This document shows, in pieces, positions 46,744 through 55,942 of a stretch of DNA of 64,000 nt. The stretch lies in contig NZ_VJZT01000015.1 in the NCBI RefSeq assembly GCF_007097245.1, forward strand, positions 28,371 through 92,370, written 5' to 3'. Under the pieces are notes generated by a model. That model was not told the origin of the DNA and made no database searches. It saw only the letters and a list, made by a program, of their open reading frames with translations. The DNA is from Flavobacterium restrictum. GTDB taxonomy: Bacteria > Bacteroidota > Bacteroidia > Flavobacteriales > Flavobacteriaceae. Positions within the stretch are counted from its first letter, which is position 1. Each line of letters opens with the position of its first letter. The position numbers were made by a program, and so were the translations under genes.

Positions 46744-47433
46744 ATGAACCTAAAAGTAATTGCCTTCGACGCTGATGACACCTTATTTATCAATGAAACC
46801 TACTTTGACGAAACCGAGAAAAAATTCTGTGGATTGATGGAAGATTATTTGTCGCATCAAGGCATTTCGAAGGAGTTATTCAAGATAGAAATTGGCAATC
46901 TCAAATTGTACGGTTACGGCATCAAAGGGTATATTCTCTCGATGATTGAGGCAGCAATAACCATTTCGAACCACACCATTCCCATTGAAGTTGTCGAAAA
47001 AATCATTCAATACGGAAAAGAATTACTCGAAAAACCAATCGTTTTATTAGCGGGTGTCGAGGAAACCTTGGCGGCTTTGCAAGGCAAATACAAATTAGTA
47101 GTTGCCACCAAAGGCGATTTGCTCGACCAACGCCGCAAACTACACAATTCCGGTTTAGGGCATTATTTTCACCACATCGAAGTCATGTCAGACAAGCAGG
47201 AAACCGATTATTTGGATCTCATCAAACGGTTAGAAATTCAGCCAGAGGAATTTTTTATGATTGGCAATTCCTTAAAATCGGATGTTTTACCGGTTTTGGC
47301 CATTGGCGGACACGCCGTTCATATTCCGTTTCACACGACTTGGGCACACGAAAAAATTGATCATACGGTGGTGCATGCTAATTTTCATGCTTTTGCAACC
47401 ATCCAAGAAGTTTTAACGGTTATTACCTTATGA
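46744..47433 (+). CDS. HAD family phosphatase
   Basis: 229 residues. Haloacid-dehalogenase fold: motif I VIAFDADDTLF (about residues 5-15, nucleophile Asp), motif II KLVVATKG, motif III and IV EFFMIGNSLKSDVLPVLAIGG. The substrate is unknown. It overlaps the CAT-like gene by 4 bp, so the two are translationally coupled. Confidence 0.88.
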   Translation: MNLKVIAFDADDTLFINETYFDETEKKFCGLMEDYLSHQGISKELFKIEIGNLKLYGYGIKGYILSMIEAAITISNHTIPIEVVEKIIQYGKELLEKPIVLLAGVEETLAALQGKYKLVVATKGDLLDQRRKLHNSGLGHYFHHIEVMSDKQETDYLDLIKRLEIQPEEFFMIGNSLKSDVLPVLAIGGHAVHIPFHTTWAHEKIDHTVVHANFHAFATIQEVLTVITL

Positions 47434-48059
47434 AAACACGTTTAGACCTAGAAAATTGGAACCGAAAAGAGCATTTTTTGTTCTTTAAACAAATGGAGGA
47501 ACCCTTTTTTGGGGTTACTGTACGGGTAGATTGCACCAAAGGATACGCCAAAGCCAAGGAATTGGGGACTTCGTTTTTTATATACTATTTGCATAAAACA
47601 TTGGTGGCAGTAAATGCGATTGAGAATTTCAAATACCGCATTTCAGTTGAGGCTATTGATGTCAATCAACAAATTGATGGTTCTGCAACCATAGGCAGAG
47701 CCGACGGTACTTTTGGGTTTTCATTAATAGAATACCACCCTGATTTTGAAGTTTTTGAGAAAATTGCACTAACCGAAATGGAACGAATTCAAAACACTAC
47801 GGGACTTTTTACAAGAACTTTTGACCAGGACAATGTCATTCATTTTTCGGCGATTCCGTGGTTGGATTTTACGTCGCTTTCGCATGCTCGAAGTTATCGT
47901 TTTCCGGATAGTTGTCCCAAGATTTCGTTTGGTAAAATGACTATTTCAGAGGATGGAAAAAAATCCATGCCTATGTCCGTTCACGTGCACCACGGGTTGA
48001 TGGATGGTTGGCATGTGGGACAATTTGTGGATTATTTTCAGGAATTGATGAATGAATAA
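47430..48059 (+). CDS. Chloramphenicol acetyltransferase-like protein (CAT family)
   Basis: 209 residues. The family's catalytic signature HHxxxDG appears as VHVHHGLMDGWHVGQFVDYFQ near the C-terminus, with the active His. Other CAT blocks are KEHFLFFKQMEEPFFGVTVRVDCT and FSAIPWLDFTSLSHA. Chromosomal CAT-like proteins may use other acceptors, so drug resistance cannot be assumed. Coupled to the upstream HAD gene. Confidence 0.85.
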   Translation: MKTRLDLENWNRKEHFLFFKQMEEPFFGVTVRVDCTKGYAKAKELGTSFFIYYLHKTLVAVNAIENFKYRISVEAIDVNQQIDGSATIGRADGTFGFSLIEYHPDFEVFEKIALTEMERIQNTTGLFTRTFDQDNVIHFSAIPWLDFTSLSHARSYRFPDSCPKISFGKMTISEDGKKSMPMSVHVHHGLMDGWHVGQFVDYFQELMNE

Positions 48060-48183
48060 AGCGCAAATTGGAATGCTGCTGAAACGAATTGTTATTCCAA
48101 AACGCAGATAAAAACTAATTTTTTTCTATTTTAGATTTTTTCAAAGATACCGCTGGATTTAGCTTGCTTTCAAGTTATAAAAT

Positions 48184-48227
48184 AAAAAAATCGCAGTTCA
48201 CAATCGAAATACGATTGTCAACTGCGA
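48184..48227 (-). terminator. Terminator of ssb, shared with the CAT-like gene
   Basis: 16-bp stem, one mismatch: TCGCAGTTCACAATCG (48191-48206) / CGATTGTCAACTGCGA (48212-48227), with an A run at 48184-48190 that reads as a T tract on the minus strand. Confidence 0.75.
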
Positions 48228-48247
48228 CTTATTGTTGCAAGCGGAAT

Positions 48248-48580
48248 TTATTTCCCTAAAAGCATTACTTCATTTATTACAACCTCCGTAATATAGCGTT
48301 TTTCGCCATTTTTGTCGTCGTAGCTGCGGTGGGTTAATTTGCCGTCAATGGCCACTTGAAGTCCTTTTGTCACGTATTTTTCGATGATTTCGGCAGTTTT
48401 TCCCCAAGCGGTTAATCGGTGCCATTCGGTTTGTTCTACTTTCTCGCCTTTGTCGTTTTTATAACTGTCTTTGGTTGCGAGGGTAAAATTGGCTAGTTTT
48501 TTTCCTCCGTCTAAATTTTTAATTTCTGGATCGTTTCCTACGTTCCCAATCAATTGTACTCTGTTTTTCATGTTGTTCAT
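48248..48580 (-). CDS. ssb: Single-stranded DNA-binding protein
   Basis: 110 residues, an OB fold only: NRVQLIGNVGNDPEIKNLDGGKKLANFTLATKD, then TEWHRLTAWGKTAEIIEKYVTKGLQVAIDGKL. It lacks the acidic C-terminal tip (DDDIPF) that recruits other proteins in the main SSB, so it is probably an accessory paralogue rather than the essential SSB. Confidence 0.9.
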   Translation of the reverse strand: MNNMKNRVQLIGNVGNDPEIKNLDGGKKLANFTLATKDSYKNDKGEKVEQTEWHRLTAWGKTAEIIEKYVTKGLQVAIDGKLTHRSYDDKNGEKRYITEVVINEVMLLGK

Positions 48581-48921
48581 GGCGTGTAAATTTTAAAGTG
48601 TTAGTGTGTATATTTTTTGTAATTGAAATAAACAGTGCAATTGCGTTGTTTGATTCCGACTTGGCAAAGATGCGGTGGGTTGGGGATAGTAGTCGGTTGC
48701 TAACTGCTTACTTTCGGTTGTAACTATTTGTAACCGTTTGTAAATGGAAATTTTTTAGTATATTTGGTTGATTGTTAAACCACTCGCTAGGAAATCATGG
48801 CTTGGGATTGTTGGATATAGCGTTGTGGGATATTTGTACCGAAATGGTACTGAAGAAAATAATCGATAAGTTGGCAGACATTATCAAAAAAAATCGGAAT
48901 AATTAAAATAATCTGTGGTAA
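48581..48921. other. 341-bp intergenic region with one tiny open frame
   Basis: Upstream of ssb and of the 2H phosphoesterase gene. A 44-codon frame at 48772-48906 from TTG ends in ICTEMVLKKIIDKLADIIKKN, an amphipathic helix; it could be a gene remnant or chance. Nothing else is recognisable. Confidence 0.3.
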
Positions 48922-49602
48922 ATGAATCTAGAAAATCATTATAAAAAACTTTATGAAGAATCGATAAGTAAAATTTCTTCTGACAATTATGAAATTGACA
49001 ATTTAATCGATTCTGAAAAAGATAAAAGGTTTGGACTAACACTTTTAATAAGACCTTCTAATGAAATTAAAAAAGAGATTCATAAATTTCTCAAAAAAAT
49101 TAAAAAAATAGAGCCAAATCAATATTATTATCCAAATTCTGATATTCACATTACAGTAATGTCGATAATTTCATGTTACAACGGTTTTGATATGTCAAAA
49201 ATTGATATTCAAAAATATATTGAATTGACTAAAAAATGTCTTTTAGAAGGAGTGGACTTAAATATTAGTTTCAAAGGAATCACGGCTTCACCTTCTGGAG
49301 TTATGATACAAGGATTTATGGATAATAACGAACTAAATGACATTAGGGATAGGTTGAGAAAAGAATTTAAAAACTCTAATTTAGAACAAAGTTTAGATAA
49401 AAGATATTCGATACAAACAGCGCATTCTACAATTATTCGATTTAAAACAGAATTAAGTCAAAAAGAAAAATTTTTGAAATTTTTGAATAAAAATATTAAT
49501 TATGATTTTGGAACTTTTAAAGTAAATAAATTTGAGCTTGTTTATAACGATTGGTATCAAAGAGAACAATACGTGAAAAAAATATATGAATTTGTCACAT
49601 AA
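48922..49602 (+). CDS. 2H phosphoesterase / 2'-5' RNA ligase-like protein
   Basis: 226 residues, AT-rich. Two HxT motifs define the superfamily: SDIHITVMSI (about residues 74-83) and TAHSTIIRF (about residues 165-173). 2H proteins hydrolyse cyclic phosphodiester or 2'-5' linked nucleotides; this member's substrate is unknown. The strongly AT-biased codon use and the isolated position after an intergenic gap suggest acquired DNA. Confidence 0.75.
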   Translation: MNLENHYKKLYEESISKISSDNYEIDNLIDSEKDKRFGLTLLIRPSNEIKKEIHKFLKKIKKIEPNQYYYPNSDIHITVMSIISCYNGFDMSKIDIQKYIELTKKCLLEGVDLNISFKGITASPSGVMIQGFMDNNELNDIRDRLRKEFKNSNLEQSLDKRYSIQTAHSTIIRFKTELSQKEKFLKFLNKNINYDFGTFKVNKFELVYNDWYQREQYVKKIYEFVT

Positions 49603-49752
49603 AATTTTGTCGCTTAACATACGCAAGAAACAATTTGGGTATTAGGCTTAATAGAAAGGCGGTTTTGTATTTGAAATAATTTGTTCAAATCCCAAAAGCA
49701 ACGACACCTAATTTTTGATTCTAAAACAACTAAAAAACCATAAAACCTAAAA

Positions 49753-49829
49753 TAGCCCTGATGGAAGGGAAAATCCTTTTTTGGGGCGTTTTTCACGCAA
49801 CAAAAAAGATTGGAATGACAGCAGGAATC
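49753..49829. repeat. Intergenic hairpin repeat TAGCCCTGATGG...CAGCAGGA
   Basis: Begins TAGCCCTGATGGAAGG, then a stem TCCTTTTTTG ... CAAAAAAGA and the end AATGACAGCAGGAAT. The ends match those of the element at 63659-63730 in reverse orientation, while the central stem differs. From memory, this is a repeat family common in Flavobacterium. Confidence 0.7.
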
Positions 49830-49893
49830 CATACCGGCTGAAAAACCAAATCATTCGCTCCTGAACAAGCCAACAATTTGATATAAAAACAAG

Positions 49894-50244
49894 ATGATGA
49901 AAACCTGCCTAGAATGCGCTGAAAAAATTGTGGGTCGCGAGGACAAAAAGTTTTGTAGTGACGGCTGTCGAAATGCTTACAACAACAAAATTAACAAGGA
50001 CAGCACGAATTATATGCGGAATATTAACAACAAATTGCGCAAAAATTACCGTATTTTGTGTGACCTGAATGGGGATGGAAAAACCAAAACAACACGTGCC
50101 AAGCTGTTGAGTAAAGGTTTTGACTTTGAGTTTTTCACGAATATTTTGAATACCAAAACGGGAAATACCTACTATTTCCTGTACGACCAAGGCTACTTGG
50201 TATTGGATTCGGATTATTATATGCTTGTTAAAAAAGATATTTAA
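49894..50244 (+). CDS. Small zinc-ribbon protein of unknown function
   Basis: 116 residues. N-terminal CLECAEKIVGREDKKFCSDGCRNAYNN has two Cys pairs (CxxC and CxxxC) fit to bind zinc. The remainder is basic and helical followed by a short strand region (NTYYFLYDQGYLVLDSDYYML). I do not recognise a named function; it may bind nucleic acid or protein. It lies 25 bp upstream of the M28 peptidase gene. Confidence 0.75.
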   Translation: MMKTCLECAEKIVGREDKKFCSDGCRNAYNNKINKDSTNYMRNINNKLRKNYRILCDLNGDGKTKTTRAKLLSKGFDFEFFTNILNTKTGNTYYFLYDQGYLVLDSDYYMLVKKDI

Positions 50245-50268
50245 AATACCACAAATCTACAAAATAGC

Positions 50269-52638
50269 ATGAAAAAAGAATACAGTTCGATAGGTTCACT
50301 GCTGCTGCTCCTATCGGTTTTAGGAATTGTTTTTGCAGCGATGAAACCGCAATCGCATGAGGATGGAGGAAAATCACTTTCGGAATTTTCGACCAAAAGG
50401 GCTTTTGCACATATTGAGGCAATGACCCAAAAACCGCATTATGTGGGATCTCTTAACCATGATGTGGTGGCCAATTATGTGGTTCAGGAACTCCAGAAAC
50501 TGGGACTTGAAACGACTACGCAGGTCGGTTTTACGTTGAGTGATGGGGGAAATCTAGTGCAATCCAAAAATGTTTTGGCTCGTATAAAAGGAACCGATAG
50601 TGCCAAGAAAGCATTGCTCTTGCTCTCGCATTATGATAGCGCACCGCATTCCTACTCGCATGGCGCTAGCGATGATGCTTCTGGAGTGGCAACGATTCTT
50701 GAGAGTGTCCGGGCGTTTTTGCATTCGAAAAAAGCGCATCAAAACGATGTTATCATTCTCTTTACAGATGCCGAAGAGTTGGGTTTGAATGGCGCAGCAC
50801 TGTTTGTAACACAGCACGCTTGGGCAAAACAGGTGGGATTAGTACTCAATTTTGAAGCCCGAGGTTCTTCTGGACCTAGTTATATGCTCATGGAAACCAA
50901 TGCAGGAAATGCGGGCTTGGTCAAGGAGTTTGCTGCTGCAAATGCTACGTATCCGGTTTCGAATTCGTTGATGTACAGCATTTATAAAATGTTGCCTAAT
51001 GATACGGATTTAACGGTTTTTAGACAACAAGGCAACATTCAAGGCTACAATTTTGCTTTTATAGACGACCATTTTAATTACCATACGGCGCAGGACGATG
51101 CCCAACATTTAGACCAAAACACTCTGGCGCATCAGGGAACGTACTTGATGCCGTTGCTGAATTATTTTTCGAATGCGAATTTGGCTGCTACAAAAGCTAC
51201 TGTTGATTATGCCTATTTTACGATTCCGTTTGCGTTTATTAGCTATCCGTTTAGTTGGATTTGGCCTATGGCGATTGTGGCTCTTGCGATTTTTATTTTC
51301 CTTGTTTTTCTGGGCAAAGCCAAACGAATTATAACGTTTAGGGAAGTGGGTCGCGGTTTTTTTCCGTTTGTGGGTTCCTTGCTAGTGGCGGGTTTGGTAA
51401 CGTATTTTGGCTGGAAAGGGCTGTTGTTAGTCTATCCGCAATACGGTGATTTGCTCAATGGTTTTACCTATAATGGTCATGCGTATATAGCGGCTTTTGT
51501 ATTGTTGAGTTTGGCAATTTGTTTCTTGTTTTATAGTCTTTTTTCGTTCAAGAAGGTGACTATGAATCATTATGTACTGCCACTTTTGATCTGGATTAGT
51601 ATCAATTTTCTTGTGGCGGTGTATTTGCCTGGAGCGGGATTCTTGATTATTCCAGTATTTTTTGGGTTGTTTGCTTTTGGTGCCTTTGTGCTAACGCAAA
51701 AATCAAATTGGATTTTTAATGTCCTTTGTGGGATTCCAACATTGCTTATTGTTGCGCCGTTTATCCAGATGTTTCCGGTTGGTTTGGGACTCAAAGTGCT
51801 TTTTGGAAGTGCAATTCTTACCGTTTTGGCATTTGGGTTATTGCTTCCTATTTTTGGGGCGTATGCCAAAAAGGGAATCTTGGCATTGCTGTTTTTTGGA
51901 GCGGCAGTTGGCTTTTTTGCCAAAGCACACCTAGCATCTGGTTACGAATCTGGGAAAGCCAAATCCAATAGCTTACTCTACGTGTATAACGCCGATACGG
52001 ATAAGGCCAATTGGGTCACGTATGACACCAATCTCGATTCTTGGACAAAAACGTATTTGGGTGAAGTTCCAAAAAAGGTTCAAAAAACAGACGATTTGCC
52101 GTTGTTTAGCAAATATAATTCGGTTTTTACCTATACCGCTCAAGCACCCAAAATAAACGTACAGCAACCTACCATTGCGTTCTTGAGAGATAGTGTGGTG
52201 GGCAATGTGCGGTATCTTAAAATAAAAATCACACCCAATAGAGCAGTGAATAGGTATGATATTTTTGCCAATGAAAAAATGGATTTACATCTCTTTAAAG
52301 CCAATGGCGCAACAGTTATTGGTCAAAAAGACACGCAATTAGTCCGAAAAGGAAAGAAAATTTTGAGCTATTATGTGGTCAATAACGAACCGCTAGAACT
52401 GCAATTTAGAATCAATAGCAGCACCGTTTTTGACATGGATTTGATGGAAAGTTCCTTTGACTTGGTTACCAATCCATTGCTTAACCTCAAAAAAAGAGAG
52501 TCTTGGATGATGCCAACCCCTTTTGTCTTGAATGATGCGGTGGTGATTCGCAAAAAAATAAAACCAACTCCAGTAGTGGCTGCTCCTTTGGTCATTCCCG
52601 CAGTGTTACAACCCATTGCAAAGGATAGTTTGAAGTAA
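50269..52638 (+). CDS. M28 family membrane metallopeptidase
   Basis: 789 residues. An N-terminal membrane anchor (about residues 5-25) precedes an M28 aminopeptidase domain: HYDSAPHSYSHGASDDASGVATILE with the first His and Asp ligands, FTDAEELGLNGAALF with the catalytic Glu pair, and NFEARGSSGP. The middle has about eight membrane segments, followed by a C-terminal domain outside the cytoplasm (about residues 560-780). This layout matches Fxna-like M28 proteins in Bacteroidetes. Confidence 0.9.
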   Translation: MKKEYSSIGSLLLLLSVLGIVFAAMKPQSHEDGGKSLSEFSTKRAFAHIEAMTQKPHYVGSLNHDVVANYVVQELQKLGLETTTQVGFTLSDGGNLVQSKNVLARIKGTDSAKKALLLLSHYDSAPHSYSHGASDDASGVATILESVRAFLHSKKAHQNDVIILFTDAEELGLNGAALFVTQHAWAKQVGLVLNFEARGSSGPSYMLMETNAGNAGLVKEFAAANATYPVSNSLMYSIYKMLPNDTDLTVFRQQGNIQGYNFAFIDDHFNYHTAQDDAQHLDQNTLAHQGTYLMPLLNYFSNANLAATKATVDYAYFTIPFAFISYPFSWIWPMAIVALAIFIFLVFLGKAKRIITFREVGRGFFPFVGSLLVAGLVTYFGWKGLLLVYPQYGDLLNGFTYNGHAYIAAFVLLSLAICFLFYSLFSFKKVTMNHYVLPLLIWISINFLVAVYLPGAGFLIIPVFFGLFAFGAFVLTQKSNWIFNVLCGIPTLLIVAPFIQMFPVGLGLKVLFGSAILTVLAFGLLLPIFGAYAKKGILALLFFGAAVGFFAKAHLASGYESGKAKSNSLLYVYNADTDKANWVTYDTNLDSWTKTYLGEVPKKVQKTDDLPLFSKYNSVFTYTAQAPKINVQQPTIAFLRDSVVGNVRYLKIKITPNRAVNRYDIFANEKMDLHLFKANGATVIGQKDTQLVRKGKKILSYYVVNNEPLELQFRINSSTVFDMDLMESSFDLVTNPLLNLKKRESWMMPTPFVLNDAVVIRKKIKPTPVVAAPLVIPAVLQPIAKDSLK

Positions 52639-52760
52639 GTAGTATTGGTTTTAGTTCCCAAATGCTGTCGTTTCAAAACCGTAAATACTATAATTAGTTT
52701 CCATAATTATGTAACAATTTGCGGCTGTAATTCCGTCATTTTTACATAAAGAAATTCGTT

Positions 52761-53621
52761 ATGAAAAAATGTATAGCATTACTTGGAATTATATTAGCGC
52801 TTACTACTTTGTCCTGCAAACAAGCGGAAGCCGAAAATAGTCCAAAAACGGTTAAAATTGTCCAAAAAAAGCCTGTTCGAAAAGCCCCAAAAGCAGTTTC
52901 CTATACTTTTCAAAATCCTAAAAAGTGGTTGAAAACAAACCAAAGTACGGCTAATTTGGAAATTGCTTTGGCAGTAAATCGCACTGATAAAGCGTTTTTT
53001 GTCAAAATGGATTCCGTGATTATCCCAACAGATATGACTGGCGATATGGCTTTTTATTTGCCTTTTCCTATGCAGGTTCCTTATTTAGAGCAGGTAGAAA
53101 AAATCATTTTCTTTTCCTATCCAACGCAAACTTTTGCGGCTTATGAAAATGGAATCTTGGTTTATACTGGACCAACAAATATGGGTAGAAAAAAAGATCC
53201 TACGCCCACAGGATTGTTTTTTACGAACTGGAAAGCCGAGGAAACAACGAGTACCTTTGATGATGAATGGAAATTGCTTTGGAATTTTAACATCGAAAAC
53301 AAAAAAGGAATTGGGTTCCACCAATATGATTTGCCCGGTTATCCTGCCTCGCATTCGTGCTTGCGATTGCACGAAAAAGATGCTAAATCGCTATACGAAT
53401 GGGCAGATCAATGGGTTTTAATCAACGACGAAAATGTGAAATTTAAGGGAACTCCGGTAATCGTTTTTGGAAGTTATGATTTTGATGCGCCAAAACCGTG
53501 GTTGCAATTGGTTCAAAATCCAAAAGCATTAACAATCACTACAACTGAAATTGAAAAAATCACTTCGCCCTATCTACAAACCATTTTGATGGAACAAGAA
53601 AAAAAGAAAAATAGTAAGTAA
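52761..53621 (+). CDS. L,D-transpeptidase lipoprotein
   Basis: 286 residues. A lipobox, TTLSCKQ, puts the lipidated Cys at about residue 19. The YkuD domain carries His198 and catalytic Cys200 in PASHSCLRLHEKDA (canonical HGCIRL becomes HSCLRL). These enzymes link meso-diaminopimelate residues in peptidoglycan or attach proteins to it. It lies 122 bp after the M28 gene, so it is probably a separate transcript. Confidence 0.9.
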   Translation: MKKCIALLGIILALTTLSCKQAEAENSPKTVKIVQKKPVRKAPKAVSYTFQNPKKWLKTNQSTANLEIALAVNRTDKAFFVKMDSVIIPTDMTGDMAFYLPFPMQVPYLEQVEKIIFFSYPTQTFAAYENGILVYTGPTNMGRKKDPTPTGLFFTNWKAEETTSTFDDEWKLLWNFNIENKKGIGFHQYDLPGYPASHSCLRLHEKDAKSLYEWADQWVLINDENVKFKGTPVIVFGSYDFDAPKPWLQLVQNPKALTITTTEIEKITSPYLQTILMEQEKKKNSK

Positions 53622-53723
53622 TACACGATATTCGATTTAAAAATAAATTCGTGTTCATTGGTATAGCTACTACAACTTTCAAATGGTTTGAATTTAAACT
53701 ACTTTTGAGCAATTATTTTTTTT

Positions 53724-54554
53724 ATGATGACTCAAATTAGTATTCTTGGTTGCGGTTGGTTGGGTTTGCCTTTGGCGAAAGCCTTATTAGAAAAGGGATG
53801 CGTTGTAAAAGGATCTACGACATCGCCAGAGAAACTTTCGATGTTAGAAAACTCCGGTATTCAACCCTATCTAATCGCTCTTTCCGAAGAGGAAATAGCC
53901 GGAAATTGTGACGGATTTCTTGAAAATTCTAAAATTTTGATTATCGATGTCCCGCCAAAACTCCGTGGGTCAAATACAAATGCTATGACTTCGACACGGA
54001 AGACATTTGTAGAAAAGATAAAAAACACACTGCCTTTTATAGAAAAATCGAGTATCGAATGCGTGCTTTTTATTAGTTCCACATCGGTGTATGGAGATGG
54101 AAATCAATGTACTGTGACTGAAGAAACTAAAACGGGTCCCGATACAGAAGGAGGGAAGCAACTAGTTGAAGTAGAGCAACTTTTGCAAAAAAATACTGCT
54201 TTCAAAACTACGATTCTCCGTTTTGGGGGCTTGATTGGCGAAGACCGAAATCCTGTAAAATTCTTGGCAGGTCGAGAAAATATCGAAAATCCAACGGCTC
54301 CTATAAACCTTATTCATCAAGACGATTGCATTGGGATTGTCCTTAAAATTCTGGAAACTAATTCTTGGGGAAATACCTTTAATGCGGTGTCGCCTTTTCA
54401 TCCCACACGTGAGGCATATTATACTCAAAAAGCGATTGCTATGGATTTGGCTTTGCCAAAATTTAATCATTCCCAGCCCTCGGTTGGAAAAACAATTGGG
54501 AGCGACAAAGTGAGTTCGGTTTTAAAGTATACCTTTGTGCAAACAACTTTATAA
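53724..54554 (+). CDS. NAD(P)-dependent epimerase/dehydratase-like, YeeZ type
   Basis: 276 residues of the extended SDR fold. N-terminal dinucleotide site ILGCGWLGLPLAKALLEKG (about residues 6-24) and the SSTSVYGD region (the family's Ser-Tyr area). It resembles E. coli YeeZ; the substrate is unknown. It is directly followed by the EamA transporter gene. Confidence 0.85.
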   Translation: MMTQISILGCGWLGLPLAKALLEKGCVVKGSTTSPEKLSMLENSGIQPYLIALSEEEIAGNCDGFLENSKILIIDVPPKLRGSNTNAMTSTRKTFVEKIKNTLPFIEKSSIECVLFISSTSVYGDGNQCTVTEETKTGPDTEGGKQLVEVEQLLQKNTAFKTTILRFGGLIGEDRNPVKFLAGRENIENPTAPINLIHQDDCIGIVLKILETNSWGNTFNAVSPFHPTREAYYTQKAIAMDLALPKFNHSQPSVGKTIGSDKVSSVLKYTFVQTTL

Positions 54555-54555
54555 C

Positions 54556-55479
54556 TTGAAAAATAGCATAAAATCGGCTTTTTTATCCAAAATAAATGCC
54601 ATTGGTTTACCCATTTTAGCCTTGTGTTGGGTGAGTTTTATTTGGGGAACCACTTGGTTGGCCTCAAAGGAAGGAGTGAAACACATGCCCGCTTTGCAAC
54701 TAGCCGCCATCAGACAATTTATAGGTGGCGCGCTGTATCTTGGCTTTTTTTGGTACAAAAAAACTCCTTGGCCAAAGGGAAAACAATGGAAATCAATCCT
54801 GATTTTGAGTATTCTTAATTTTGTATTGAGCAATGGGTTGAGTACTTGGGGCGTAAAATATATTAGTAGTGGTTTGGGTGCTATTATTGGGGCTTTGGTT
54901 CCTTTGTGGGTTGTTATTATTAGCTTTTTTAAAGGCGAACGATTAGCACGATTATCGGTTTTGGGGCTGGTCATTAGTTTTGGTGGCGTGTGTGTTATTT
55001 TTTACGACCACCTCACTGATTTCTTGAAACCCGACTTCCGATTTGGTATTTTAATATCCATAATTTCGACAGTGACTTGGGCTTTTGGTACGTTGTATAC
55101 CAAGAAAAAAGCAGCCTGTTTTAATCCCTATTTTAGTTTAGGATTGCAAATGTTTATTTCCAGTATTTTACTGTTTGCTTTTGTTGGTGCCACAGGAACA
55201 TCCGTTAGTTTGAGTGCAATTCCTATGATTTCGTGGGTATCCATTGGGTATTTAGTCGTGTTTGGCTCGGTGCTTACATTTATTGCGTTTATCTATGCGT
55301 TGCAACATTTGCCCGCTTCCATCAATAGTATTTATGCGTATATCAACCCCATTGTTGCGGTACTTATTGGGGCTTTTATAGCCCATGAACCGCTTAATAG
55401 TGCCATTGCTATTGGCGGTGCAGTAACTTTGGGCGGATTGTATTTAGTCAATTATGGCATACGGAAAGCAAGGAAGTAG
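54556..55479 (+). CDS. DMT superfamily transporter (EamA)
   Basis: About 307 residues with ten predicted membrane segments in two EamA repeats (ALCWVSFIWGTTWLASKEG in the first, WAFGTLYTKKKA in the second). Likely a metabolite or amino-acid exporter. No ATG is available in the first 25 codons: TTG at 54556, two bases after the upstream stop, is preferred over TTG at 54535, which would overlap the epimerase gene by 20 bp. Confidence 0.85.
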   Translation: MKNSIKSAFLSKINAIGLPILALCWVSFIWGTTWLASKEGVKHMPALQLAAIRQFIGGALYLGFFWYKKTPWPKGKQWKSILILSILNFVLSNGLSTWGVKYISSGLGAIIGALVPLWVVIISFFKGERLARLSVLGLVISFGGVCVIFYDHLTDFLKPDFRFGILISIISTVTWAFGTLYTKKKAACFNPYFSLGLQMFISSILLFAFVGATGTSVSLSAIPMISWVSIGYLVVFGSVLTFIAFIYALQHLPASINSIYAYINPIVAVLIGAFIAHEPLNSAIAIGGAVTLGGLYLVNYGIRKARK

Positions 55480-55644
55480 TTTCAAATTATTTTTAAATAG
55501 ATTCCTTTTCTCTAGTATATTATATAGTTCTACCACTAATTGAATGGATTTTAAAATTGAATTATACGAATCCAATAATCATTAGAATTTGTGCAATTCA
55601 ATTTTAAAAATTGTGTTAATTCGTGAAATTGCTTCGCCTATTCT

Positions 55645-55806
55645 ATCGCTCGGGCAATGTCATTAAGTTAAGGAAGGAATTATAAAATTAGCACGCAGAT
55701 TCAGCAGATTCGGCAGATTTTTTCCTCTTTTTTCTGCGTAAATCTGCGAAATCTGCTTGAAAATAAAAAGAGTAATTTCTTAACTTAATGACATTGATCA
55801 CTCGGG
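55645..55806. mobile_element. MITE-like element with target-site duplication
   Basis: 142-bp element (55655-55796) with terminal inverted repeats CAATGTCATTAAGTTAAG (55655-55672) and CTTAACTTAATGACATTG (55779-55796), identical over 18 bp. It is flanked by a 10-bp direct repeat with one mismatch: ATCGCTCGGG (55645-55654) and ATCACTCGGG (55797-55806). Inside, three 9-bp GCAGATT units (55695-55721) face three TCTGC-type units (55732-55758), so the centre folds into a long hairpin. No ORF fits inside, so it must be mobilised in trans. Confidence 0.82.
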
Positions 55807-55890
55807 TTGTGGTAGATTTTTTTTGCCCACACAATTCATAGTAAACTTTTATAAACAGTATTGGTATTACTTTCTTCACCACAAAAAAAT

Positions 55891-55916
55891 GCCAACTTAT
55901 TGCAAAATAAGTTGGC
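55891..55916 (-). terminator. Terminator of the M13 peptidase gene
   Basis: Perfect 11-bp stem GCCAACTTATT (55891-55901) / AATAAGTTGGC (55906-55916) with loop GCAA and, on the minus strand, a T run, 27 bp after the stop codon. Confidence 0.8.
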
Positions 55917-55942
55917 GTTTTTAATTTTAAAAAAAAGGTAAA

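Larger units (their letters stand above)
55480..55942. other. 463-bp intergenic region holding the MITE-like element
   Basis: Apart from the element at 55645-55806 and the terminator at 55891-55916, I see no gene or motif. The sequence before the element is AT-rich. Confidence 0.5.

Noticed and set aside
48772..48906. 44-codon frame starting at TTG upstream of the 2H phosphoesterase gene
   Set aside because: Too short, no recognised family and no promoter; noted as a possible remnant only.
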